DNA of 34,837 nt from an uncultured Lachnospiraceae bacterium (GTDB taxonomy: Bacteria; Bacillota; Clostridia; Lachnospirales; Lachnospiraceae): contig ONSO01000010.1 of NCBI GenBank assembly GCA_900320485.1, positions 1-34,837 of the forward strand, written 5' to 3'. Of the stretch, positions 15,668 through 23,600 are shown in pieces. Position 1 is the first letter of the stretch, and the number at the start of each line of letters is the position of its first letter. Below the pieces are notes generated by a model, which made no database searches, was not told the DNA's origin, and saw only the letters and a list, made by a program, of their open reading frames with translations. A program made the translations under genes and the position numbers.

Positions 15668-16480
15668 TTAGACATTCTTTGTTTCTTCAGCGAATTTACC
15701 CGTCAGGTTAAATCCATGCTTCATGGGCCCGCTCCCCGCTCCAAGATCCAGCTGCGCTGACAGTGCGCCGGATATGTATTCCTTCGCCCGCCAAGCCGCC
15801 TCCGTCAGCGTAAAACCTTTGGCCAGATTGGAAGCAATGGCAGAGGATAAGGTGCAACCCGTGCCATGAGTATTAGGATTTGCAATGCGCCTTCCTTCAA
15901 ACCATTGCCCCTTTCCGTTCTCATACAGGTAATCGCTGGCATCGGAAACGCTGTGGCCGCCCTTTAGCAATACCGCACATCCCGTCGTTTCCGCAATGGC
16001 CTTTGCCGCTCTCTCCATGTCCCCCCGGTCACGAATCTTATGGTCCGTCAAAATCTCGGCCTCCGGAATATTGGGCGTGATCACCGTTGCCATCGGCAGC
16101 AACTTCTGCGTCAGGGAAGTAATGGCATCCTCCCTAAGAAGCCTTGCTCCGCTGGTGGCAACCATCACCGGATCCACCACCACGTTCTTCGCATGATAAA
16201 CCGTAAGCCTCTCTGCGATCACGCCGATCAATTCTCCGGATGATACCATGCCAATCTTCACCGCATCCGGCACAATGTCCTCGAACACGGCATCCAACTG
16301 GTCACGCAGAAAATCCGGCGTCACCTCCAAAATGCTTCGCACGCCCATGGTATTTTGAGCCGTCAGGGCGGTAATGGCGCTCATTCCGTAAACGCCGTTC
16401 ATGGTCATGGTCTTCAGATCTGCCTGTATTCCTGCGCCTCCGCCGGAATCACTTCCCGCAATCGTTAATGCCGTTCTCAT
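15668..16480 (-). CDS. thiD: Hydroxymethylpyrimidine/phosphomethylpyrimidine kinase ThiD
   Basis: Phosphorylates HMP and HMP-phosphate to HMP-diphosphate, the substrate of ThiE. 270 aa, a ribokinase-fold enzyme. It begins MRTALTIAGSDSGGGAGIQA, the standard ThiD N-terminus, and carries DPVMVATSG, TPNIPEAE, LLKGGH and the catalytic NTHGTGCTLSSAIA. The ATG at 16480 has AGGAGG 8 nt upstream; the frame is open further upstream but that part overlaps thiM/E and is not conserved. It follows thiM/E by about 30 bp in the thiamin operon. Confidence 0.95.
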   Translation of the reverse strand: MRTALTIAGSDSGGGAGIQADLKTMTMNGVYGMSAITALTAQNTMGVRSILEVTPDFLRDQLDAVFEDIVPDAVKIGMVSSGELIGVIAERLTVYHAKNVVVDPVMVATSGARLLREDAITSLTQKLLPMATVITPNIPEAEILTDHKIRDRGDMERAAKAIAETTGCAVLLKGGHSVSDASDYLYENGKGQWFEGRRIANPNTHGTGCTLSSAIASNLAKGFTLTEAAWRAKEYISGALSAQLDLGAGSGPMKHGFNLTGKFAEETKNV

Positions 16481-16509
16481 CTCCGTTCTCCTCCTTTGTT
16501 CCGTTCCTC

Positions 16510-18171
16510 CTAAAACCCGAGCTTTGTTTTTATCGCATCCGACATTGCCATTGCTGCTGCCGTCGGATCCTCCGCTTTCATAATGGCTGAAACGGCGCAG
16601 ACGCCCGCAATGGATATTCCCTTCAAAACGTCCAGATTTCCCGCATTTAATCCTCCGATGGCATTGACCGGGATGGGAACGGCCTTGCAAATGGCATTCA
16701 GGGTTTCCACGGACGTAAGAATTGTTTTCACCTTTGTCGTCGTAGGGAAAATGGCTCCAACGCCAAGATAATCCGCTCCCTGCGCATAAGCTTCCAACGC
16801 CTGAGGCACGGTCTTTGTCGTAGAACCGATAATCTTATTTTCCCCAAACAATTTACGTGCAATGCCAATGGGCAGATCACTTTGGCCCAAATGCACTCCC
16901 TCCGCGTCCACCGCCATTGCCACGTCGAGACGATCGTCAATGATCAGCGGCACGCCATATTTTTTTGTCAGTTCATGAACCGCCTCTGCCAGTTCCAGAT
17001 ATTCTCTGGTCGAACGCTCCTTCTCCCGGAGCTGCAAAATGGTTACGCCGCCCATAAGCGCCGCCTCCACTCTTCGAAGGAACTCCTCCTTCCCGTAAAG
17101 CGTACTGTCAGTGATAAAATACAATCTTGTATTTAATCTTTTCAAGATTTGCTCTCTTCCACTCCTTTTTGTGACAAGGTTCTGCGTCAAGGTAAAATCC
17201 CCCTTCACGCTTTCCAGTTCCATCCCTGCTTCCAACAGGCTGTCACTGACGGTGGAAAGCCGATCCATCAGCCGCACGCAAAAGCTTCCGCTGCCAATCG
17301 GCGTCTTTGCAAGCCTGTCCCGGCTCATCGTCTCAACGCCTGCCGCAAGCTGCCCGCGCATTTCCGTTTCGCCGCCTGCCGCAAGTTGCCCACGCATTTC
17401 CGTCTCGCCGCCTGCCGCAAGTTGCCCGCGCATTTCCGTCTCGTCGCCTGCCGCAAGTTGTCCGCGCATTTCCGTCCCGTCGCCTGCCGCAAGTTGCCCG
17501 CAGATTCCCATCATGCAGCTTGCCGCCACTGCTGCCGTAAGCCCGTCCGTCACAGCCAAAAATGCTGCGCACAGGGCCCCCTGCATGCATCCGGTTCCCG
17601 TTATGCCTGCAAGCAGGGGCGTGCCGTTCTTACAGTGTATAATATTGGTTCCGTCAGAAATGACGTCCGTTTTTCCGCTGGCCAGCACCGTCGTCTGATA
17701 CTTTTGGGCAAGCACCCGTGCCACCTTGTCCAGCTCTGCCTCCGTCAAGGCTTTATCTGCATCCACGCCTTGCCCGTGATAGTTTTCATCAAGAAGTGCC
17801 TTAATCTCGGAATAATTGCCCTTAATGACGGATGGCATCGCCTGATTTATAAGGGAGATTGCCAGCTCCCTCCGGTTTTCAAGTGCCGCGGCGCCGCAAA
17901 GATCCAACACGTACGGAACCTTCGCATCTTTTGCTGCCGCAGTCGCCACCTTCATGGCCCCGGCCCGGTCCTTTGTGAGATTTCCAAGATTGATAAGTAA
18001 CGCACCTGCACTTTTTGTGATCGTCTCCACCTCCGCCTCATGCTCCGCCATCATGGGCCTTGCGCCTACCGCAAGGATCAGATTGGCGCAGTCCCTGATG
18101 GAGATGGGATTGGTTATGCAGTGGATCAGGGGATTTTTTTCGCGAAGAAGCCTTCTGATCTTCCAATCCAA
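16510..18171 (-). CDS. thiM/thiE: Bifunctional hydroxyethylthiazole kinase / thiamin phosphate synthase (ThiM-ThiE fusion)
   Basis: 553 aa. ThiM (about 1-325) phosphorylates the thiazole alcohol; ThiE (347-553) joins thiazole phosphate to HMP-diphosphate. ThiM features: HCITNPI (17-23), the cysteine-bearing GITGTGCMQGAL (189-200), GSGSF (293-297). ThiE features: LQLREK (379-384), IDDRLDVA, GVHLGQSDLP (425-434), GVGAIFPTTTK and AIGGL. A 12-aa tandem repeat (about 226-280, GQLAAGDETEMR type) extends the ThiM domain where family members have a short loop. The start codon is TTG at 18171, one base after the thiW stop; AGGAGG lies 9 nt upstream inside thiW, so translation is probably coupled. Fusions of these two activities are known in both orders. 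Confidence 0.93.
   Translation of the reverse strand: MDWKIRRLLREKNPLIHCITNPISIRDCANLILAVGARPMMAEHEAEVETITKSAGALLINLGNLTKDRAGAMKVATAAAKDAKVPYVLDLCGAAALENRRELAISLINQAMPSVIKGNYSEIKALLDENYHGQGVDADKALTEAELDKVARVLAQKYQTTVLASGKTDVISDGTNIIHCKNGTPLLAGITGTGCMQGALCAAFLAVTDGLTAAVAASCMMGICGQLAAGDGTEMRGQLAAGDETEMRGQLAAGGETEMRGQLAAGGETEMRGQLAAGVETMSRDRLAKTPIGSGSFCVRLMDRLSTVSDSLLEAGMELESVKGDFTLTQNLVTKRSGREQILKRLNTRLYFITDSTLYGKEEFLRRVEAALMGGVTILQLREKERSTREYLELAEAVHELTKKYGVPLIIDDRLDVAMAVDAEGVHLGQSDLPIGIARKLFGENKIIGSTTKTVPQALEAYAQGADYLGVGAIFPTTTKVKTILTSVETLNAICKAVPIPVNAIGGLNAGNLDVLKGISIAGVCAVSAIMKAEDPTAAAMAMSDAIKTKLGF
17338..17508. repeat. 36-bp in-frame tandem repeat inside thiM/E
   Basis: Units start at 17338, 17374, 17410, 17446 and 17482 (last one partial), nearly identical. 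They encode GQLAAGxETEMR repeats. The first copy matches the conserved GICGQLAA of ThiM, so the array appears to have grown by duplication of that segment. The frame and the following GSGSF motif are intact. Confidence 0.9.
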
Positions 18172-18172
18172 T

Positions 18173-18895
18173 TTATGCCACCTCCTTTTTCCCAGGCAGG
18201 GTTTTCACAATAAAATAAATCACCGCAACCAGGCAAAAACCAGCCACGGAACCATAAGCCAAAAGCTTCCAGATTTCCGCCTGCAGATGAAAAACCTGCG
18301 GCACCAGGAGAAAAACCACAAACGTTATCCCGCCAAAAGCAGCAATGGTGACGGCATTGGAAAGGGTTGAGCTTTGATCAAAATAGGCCGGCGTTCCAAG
18401 CATCTCCTGCATTTTCCTAAGCATGCCATTCTCCACCATCTTGCGCAGGAAAAAAAAGGCTATGCTTCCGCCGATCAGCGTTCCGCAGATAAATGACGGT
18501 ACGTAGAAAAACCAGGTCAGCCCTTCCTTCCCCCACAGGTACGTCATGACCGGGAAGGAAATAATGGCGCCGATGATTCCCGTTCCGATGATCTCCCCCA
18601 GCACGGCCATCAGGATTTTCCCTTTTGACAGGCGGTAAAAAATGCCTGACAGAAAGGCTCCAAAGATGGCTCCCGTTAAGGCCAGAGGCGGAATTCCCAT
18701 GAAGGACATGCGGAGCACGCCAATAAGAAAGGCGCACAAAAGAGAATACCACGGACCCAGCAGCACTGCGCAAGTGACATTGATAAAATGCGCCATGGGA
18801 CACATACCCTCCACCCGCAGGATGGGCGAAATGACGACGCCAATGGCGATCATCATGGCCAGAACGATCATTTTCAAGACTTTGTTTTGTTTCAT
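18173..18895 (-). CDS. thiW: ECF transporter substrate-binding (S) component ThiW, thiazole uptake
   Basis: 240-aa integral membrane protein with about six hydrophobic segments, starting MKQNKVLKMIVLAMMIAIGVVISP. The sequence RVEGMCPMAHFINVTCAVLLGPWYS is typical of ThiW, the S component predicted to bring hydroxyethylthiazole to the shared ECF energy module. That module (EcfA1A2T) is not in the window. The ATG has AAGGAG 5 nt upstream. It is the first gene of the thiamin operon, 150 nt downstream of a TPP riboswitch and terminator, and its last codons contain the ribosome site of thiM/E. The pairing with ThiM supports thiazole salvage as its role. Confidence 0.9.
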   Translation of the reverse strand: MKQNKVLKMIVLAMMIAIGVVISPILRVEGMCPMAHFINVTCAVLLGPWYSLLCAFLIGVLRMSFMGIPPLALTGAIFGAFLSGIFYRLSKGKILMAVLGEIIGTGIIGAIISFPVMTYLWGKEGLTWFFYVPSFICGTLIGGSIAFFFLRKMVENGMLRKMQEMLGTPAYFDQSSTLSNAVTIAAFGGITFVVFLLVPQVFHLQAEIWKLLAYGSVAGFCLVAVIYFIVKTLPGKKEVA

Positions 18896-18982
18896 TTTTT
18901 CTCCTTTTCATCTGCCATTATATTTTTACTTGCGCGCAAACATATGCCTGCCCTGCGGCAGTTTATTTTTGTTTCGCGACGC

Positions 18983-19014
18983 AAAAAAGGGAGCCGCCAA
19001 CACAGACGACTCCC
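18983..19014 (-). terminator. Riboswitch-controlled terminator before thiW
   Basis: On the minus strand GGGAGTCGTC (19005-19014) pairs with GGCGGCTCCC (18989-18998) in a 10-bp stem with two G-U pairs and a 6-nt loop, followed by six T residues. It lies just downstream of the TPP aptamer, so TPP binding probably favours termination before thiW. Confidence 0.85.
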
Positions 19015-19044
19015 GCAATGATCTTATGAACGATCTTACGCACT

Positions 19045-19126
19045 CTCCCTACGTTGGCATTATCCAAATCAGGTTACCGGTCGAAGTTCACAACTTCCTC
19101 TCAGCCTGTTTACAAGCTCCCGTCGC
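19045..19126 (-). promoter_or_regulatory. TPP riboswitch (THI box) controlling thiW-thiM/E-thiD-thiC
   Basis: The minus strand shows the conserved aptamer: GACGGGAGC, GGCTGAGAGGAAG, ACCTGATTTGGATAATGCC (a single run) and AACGTAGGGA in the right order and spacing. It senses thiamin pyrophosphate. A promoter lies just upstream (19163-19191) and an intrinsic terminator just downstream, the transcription-attenuation layout normal in Firmicutes. Confidence 0.96.
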
Positions 19127-19162
19127 ATATGAAATTTTCTTTCCGCTTTTCGCGACTTTTTT

Positions 19163-19191
19163 ATTCTAGTCGCAATCCCTAAAAAAATCAA
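19163..19191 (-). promoter_or_regulatory. Predicted sigma-A promoter of the thiamin operon
   Basis: On the minus strand TTGATT (19186-19191) and TAGAAT (19163-19168) are 17 nt apart. The start site would fall about 25 nt before the TPP aptamer. The -35 box overlaps the last bases of the decayed CBM2-like gene. Confidence 0.7.
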
Positions 19192-19602
19192 GCCCCTTTT
19201 TTTATCTGTCTGCTTACCTGCCACAAAACACACTTTGCGGGAACCCCGGGGAATTCCCCTTCGCCCCTGAATTCAAAACTAACGGACGCTCCCGCCTCTA
19301 TGTCCTGATTCCAGCCCACGTTTTTTAAGAGTATTCCCTCCTCGGTCACTTGACAGACTTCGGCATTCCAAATTTCCGCGACTTCCCCATGAAAATCCAT
19401 CAAGGCATACCAGTTTTCCATGGCTTTCTTCGCTCGAAGGAGCTGCCAGCGAACTAAAGTCAACGCTTGTAACCCCCATGACGAAAACTAAGATAAATGC
19501 CAAAGCCTTCTTCCAGATCTTTTTCGTTTTGTCCTCCCACAGTTGTATTTTTGTTTTAAAACTTATCTTATTCATAATATATGTTTTTCCGTACGCAGTC
19601 AA
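19188..19602 (-). pseudogene. Decayed gene for a secreted CBM2-like protein
   Basis: Two overlapping minus-strand frames together make one recognisable remnant. The first (from 19602) has a signal peptide, KKIWKKALAFILVFVMGV, then TSVDFSSLAAPSSEESHG, the usual start of exported Lachnospiraceae surface proteins. In another frame, from about 19410, comes MENWYALMDFHGEVAEIWNA, then VGWNQDIEAGASVSFEFRG, which matches the C-terminal half of a family 2 carbohydrate-binding module. So a deletion has joined the signal peptide to the middle of the module and shifted the frame; the C-terminal catalytic or repeat part is missing. A sequencing error could explain the frameshift but not the missing half module. 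Confidence 0.65.
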
Positions 19603-19688
19603 CCAAATTTTGAGTCAAGCTGAACAAAAAACCACTGAAGGATTTGGCCTTTCAAAGTCCTTAAAACAATCATTTTTTTAGAAATACC

Positions 19689-19718
19689 TTGACAAAACGC
19701 TTATGGCGGTCTTATACT
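19689..19718 (+). promoter_or_regulatory. Predicted sigma-A promoter of thiT
   Basis: TTGACA (19689-19694), an 18-nt spacer and TATACT (19713-19718). Transcription would begin about 35 nt upstream of the TPP aptamer. Confidence 0.75.
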
Positions 19719-19756
19719 CAGCATTGGCGTGGCAAACGTCACGTCCAATATTCAAT

Positions 19757-19842
19757 TGCTAGGGGTGCACGTCGCTGAGATTGAAGGGAAACCTTCTAGA
19801 CCCTCATTACTTGAACCGGATAATACCGGCGGAAGGAAGCAG
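19757..19842 (+). promoter_or_regulatory. TPP riboswitch (THI box) controlling thiT
   Basis: Contains AGGGGTGCACG, GCTGAGATTGAAGG, ACCCTCATTACTTGAACC, GGATAATACCGGCGG and AAGGAAGC in the order of the TPP aptamer. Promoter upstream and a possible terminator downstream. It is divergent from the thiW riboswitch, with about 630 bp between the two aptamers. Inverted GCGCAAA (19854-19860) and TTTGCGC (19892-19898) just after it could take part in the switch. Confidence 0.95.
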
Positions 19843-19914
19843 AGCCAACAAAAGCGCAAAACCACGTTTTAGCGGAATACTTTCGTTTAGATTTGCGCAT
19901 GATGCAACGTGAAC

Positions 19915-19944
19915 CCTCCCGGAGAATCTGCGGAGGATTTTTTT
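19915..19944 (+). terminator. Possible attenuator between riboswitch and thiT
   Basis: CCTCC (19915-19919) and GGAGG (19932-19936) form a short GC-rich stem followed by A and seven T residues. The CCTCC arm could also mask the AGGAGG ribosome site of thiT near 19972, so control could be at termination or at translation. Confidence 0.55.
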
Positions 19945-19984
19945 ATGGATCCGACGCAAACACGCATTAAAGGAGGAACGTATC

Positions 19985-20572
19985 ATGAAAAACAGTAAGA
20001 CCTTGATCCTTGTGGAAGGCGCCGTAATGGTAGCCCTTGCCACCGTACTTAGCTTTATCAGACTTTTTAAACTGCCCTGGGGCGGTTCCGTAACGCTTCT
20101 GTCCATGTTGCCCATCACGCTCTTTTCCATTAAACGCGGCATAAAGGCCGGCATGGCAGCATCCGTTCTCTTTGCCCTGATCCAGTTCTTCCAGGGCGTT
20201 ATGGACGGTCTCTTTGGTTGGGGCCTTACCCCCGGCATGCTGATCGCCTGCATTTTGCTGGACTACCTGGTAGCCTTCAGCGTACTTGGCGTAGCAGGAC
20301 TTTTCCGCAAGAAAGGCCTTCCCGGCTGGATCTGCGGCATCAGCCTTGCTCTTGTGCTCCGCTTCCTCTGTCATTTCCTGAGCGGCATTGTCATTTGGAA
20401 ATCCGTAGGCGCCCTTTGGGGAAATTTCACCACGGAAAACTTTTACGTTTACAGCTTCCTTTACAACGGTGCTTACATGCTGCCGGAGCTGATCTTTACC
20501 CTGATCGGTGCCATTACGCTTCTGAGCGTTCCCCAGACCAAGCGCCTTCTTTTGACCGACGACGCGAACTAA
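19985..20572 (+). CDS. thiT: ECF transporter S component ThiT, thiamin uptake
   Basis: 195-aa integral membrane protein with about six hydrophobic segments that binds thiamin for the ECF transporter. Typical ThiT features are visible: an early amphipathic region FIRLFKLPWGGSVTLLSMLPI, FFQGVMDGLFGWGLTPGM around residue 68, LRFLCHFLSGIVIW around 128 and YNGAYMLPELI near the end; the Trp/His/Asn positions agree with the thiamin-binding site known from ThiT. The ATG has AAGGAGG 8 nt upstream. It is the only clear plus-strand gene, driven by its own promoter and TPP riboswitch, and ends at a strong terminator. Confidence 0.94.
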   Translation: MKNSKTLILVEGAVMVALATVLSFIRLFKLPWGGSVTLLSMLPITLFSIKRGIKAGMAASVLFALIQFFQGVMDGLFGWGLTPGMLIACILLDYLVAFSVLGVAGLFRKKGLPGWICGISLALVLRFLCHFLSGIVIWKSVGALWGNFTTENFYVYSFLYNGAYMLPELIFTLIGAITLLSVPQTKRLLLTDDAN

Positions 20573-20618
20573 TCCTTGCGGGGTTCCCCGTTACGTTGAA
20601 TACTGTGAAATTTTAACC

Positions 20619-20675
20619 AACGGAAAAAGGCACGTTCGCCCGAACAGGCGCGCGTGCCTTTTTCCGTTCTTTTTC
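20619..20675. terminator. Strong bidirectional terminator between thiT and addA
   Basis: A 16-bp perfect stem, 20619-20634 with 20653-20668, 18-nt loop. Runs of A and T in the arms and TTCTTTTTCC after it fit termination of thiT (plus) and of addA (minus), which converge here. Confidence 0.85.
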
Positions 20676-20686
20676 CATTCTTCACG

Positions 20687-23600
20687 TCAGCATTGTCCCA
20701 GATGGAAGGAGTATAAAAACTTCTCCTTCACCCTTCTTCCCGTCAGGCGCTCCAAGGCTTCCTGATAATGATCCATCTGGGCCTCGTAGCGGTTCCACAA
20801 GGCTTCCATGCTTTCGATCCGGTCCGTCTTGTAATCAAGTAATACCAGCCCGTCTTCCTCCTCAAAATAGGCATCAATGATTCCCTGGATCAGTACCTTC
20901 TCCTCCTCCGGGTAGGCCGGATTTAGCGCGGTTGCCGGAATGGCAAGGACAAAGGGCTGCTCCCGGAAAAGCTTTCCGGCCCTCTGCGCCAGCCATGCGC
21001 GATATCCCAGTTCCGACTTTAGGAATCTTTCTATTCGATCCGGCCGCACGCAGCCAAGGTATTCCTCCGAAAGCCGGCTCTCCGAAACCATCTTCTGCAG
21101 AAATTCCCTGACTGCCGAAACGATCTCTTTGCCTTCCAAGGCTTTCAGATAGGCCGCATGACTTTCCGGAATGCTCTCCGGCCAGGTTCCCAGAACCTGA
21201 TCAAAATCAAGGAGCTCCATGACGCGGTGATACGCATTTCCCCGGGCCGTTCCCGAAACTTCTTCCTTTTCCCTCCGAAATTCCGGCACGTAATTTTCCT
21301 CTTCCCGCTCTTCAAAAACGTGAAAGGCAGCTTCATCCTTCTCTGACATGGCAGCGATCTTCAGCTCTGAAACCGTGGTCTTTGTATAAAGTCCTTCCAG
21401 CGCCGCATGCGGATAGGAAAAAGCAAAGGCCTCTTTTAGCTTTGTAAGGGTAAGTGGATCAGCCGACTGCGCGCACTGTTCCAGGCTTTCCCTTGTCAGT
21501 GCCATGGCCAGCTGCTCCGAATCCGTGTCCCCGACTAGTTCCTCTGCGGAAATCACCCTCACCGAGATCCCCGTTTGAGCCAAAATGGGTTCCAAAAAAT
21601 CCAGGCAGGAATTCGCCTTCATGAATTCCAGATAAGATAGTCCAAACTCCTTTCCATTAAACCAGTCCGAGGCCTGCAATACCTTCTCTGGCTCTGCTAC
21701 CTCCGCCGTCATGATCAGCTTCTCCTTAGCGCGGGTCATGGCCACGTACAATAATCGCAATTCTTCCGCAAGCGTATCCTCCCGAAGCTTTTTCGCCACC
21801 ACGTTTTTCCGCATGGTCTTACTGCGAAAGCGCCGCACGGGATCTACGTAGTCCATGCCCAGCCCCAGATCCGCATCCAGGATCACGGCCTTATTCACGT
21901 CCTGCATGTTAAATTTTTTTGAAAGACCTGCAATAACGGTCACGGGGAACTCCAGGCCTTTACTCTTGTGGATGCTCATAATGCGCACTACGTCAGCATT
22001 TTCGTCGAGGGTGTCCGCTTCCCCGTAGTCCTCTTCATATTTTTCCAACGTTTCCACGTATCGCAGAAAGTGAAACAATCCAAAATAGGAGGTCTTTTCA
22101 AAATCGGATGCCTTCACCAAAAGCATCTCCAGATTTGCGCGGCGCTTACTGCCTCCCGGCAGGGCCGTAACGTAATTCAGGTAATCATACTCCCAAAGCA
22201 ACCTCTCCAGCAGGGCGCGAATGGTAAGGTATCCGGATCTTTCGCGGAAGCTCTGAAGCTTTTCCAGGAAGGCAACTGCCTTAGGGTCCTCTGATGCGCA
22301 AAGGCACTCATACAGGGAGCAGTCCTTTCCCGCCGCGCGGATCCTTGCGATCTCTTCCTCCGAAAATCCGCCGAAATCAGAATGAAGCACGCCAAAAAGC
22401 GGCACGTCCTGCAAAGGATTGTCAATGACGCGCAGATAATTTAAGACCGTCTGTACTTCCGTTGCCGTAAAATATCCGCTCTTTGAAGTTACGTAAGCAG
22501 GAATCCCCCGTTCCTCCAAAACAGTCTTAAAAACATCTCCCCAGCCGCTTAAACTCCGAAGCAAAATGCAAACGTCCCTGTACCTGGCGGGCCGGAGCTT
22601 CTTTGTCGCATTGTCCGTCACCTGCCCGTTTGCAAGGAAATCCCGGATCCGTTCCGCCACGGCTAAGGCCTCCGCCTGCCTTGGCCGGAATCCCAACTCC
22701 TTCCCGGGCTTTTCCACGAGCAAAAGCTCCGTGTTCATGCCTTGGCACTCCGGATAGTCAGCGCCTAAATACAGCGCCGCGTTCTCATCATAATCAATGC
22801 CTCCAACCTCGCTGCTCATGGCAGGGCGGAAAGTCCGGTTCACGCTCTCGATCACTTCTTTCCTGCTTCGGAAATTCTTGGAAAGGTCGATCCTGCGCGT
22901 AAGGCCGCTCTTTTGATAGGCCAGATACTTTTCCAGGAACAATTCCGGTCTAGCCAGGCGGAAATGATAAATGCTCTGTTTTACGTCGCCCACCATGAAC
23001 CGGTTATAATGGCCATCCTCTTCTCCGGAGACGGCCCGCAGCAAATATTCCTGTACCAGATTGCTGTCCTGATATTCATCGATCAGGATCTCATGAAAAT
23101 AGTCCCGGTATTGCCTTGCAACCTGCGTTGGCCTGACCTCTCCATTTTCCCTGGAAAGAAGAATGTCCAACGCAAAATGCTCCATGTCATTAAAATCGAT
23201 CAGCTTCTTTTCCTGCTTTTTTTCCCGCATGCGACGGTCAAATTCCAGCACGAGGTTCACAAGCTCCTCCGTAGCCACGCGGCATCCCCTGCTTCTGGCC
23301 ATTGCCGTCGATTCCGGCAGCTCGAAAAACTGTTCCCAAAGATCCGCCAGCGTCTTTTTCACTTCATCGCGGAGTGCCTTTGCCATCTCACGCTTTTCGG
23401 CATCCACGGAATCGTCTTTTTTACTTGGAAGACGCCCAAAGGTCACGCCCTCCAAACAAGAACCAACGGTCTGAAGCAAGTCTTCACGCTCCGTTTCCTC
23501 GGGACTTCCGGCATCTTCCGGTTGTCTCCCGTCTGCAGCAGTCATGATCTGCCCGATCTTCTCTGCGGCCTTTTCCAGCTTTTCTTTCTCTCCGTCCAGC

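Noticed and set aside
16481-16690. 70-residue N-terminal extension of thiD
   Set aside because: It overlaps the end of thiM/E in another frame, is not conserved, and the ATG at 16480 has AGGAGG and the standard ThiD N-terminus.
17149-18000. Plus-strand frame with RRLPQVA/ACRKLPAHFR repeats opposite thiM/E
   Set aside because: Created by the 36-bp repeat read on the wrong strand; thiM/E is clearly the gene.
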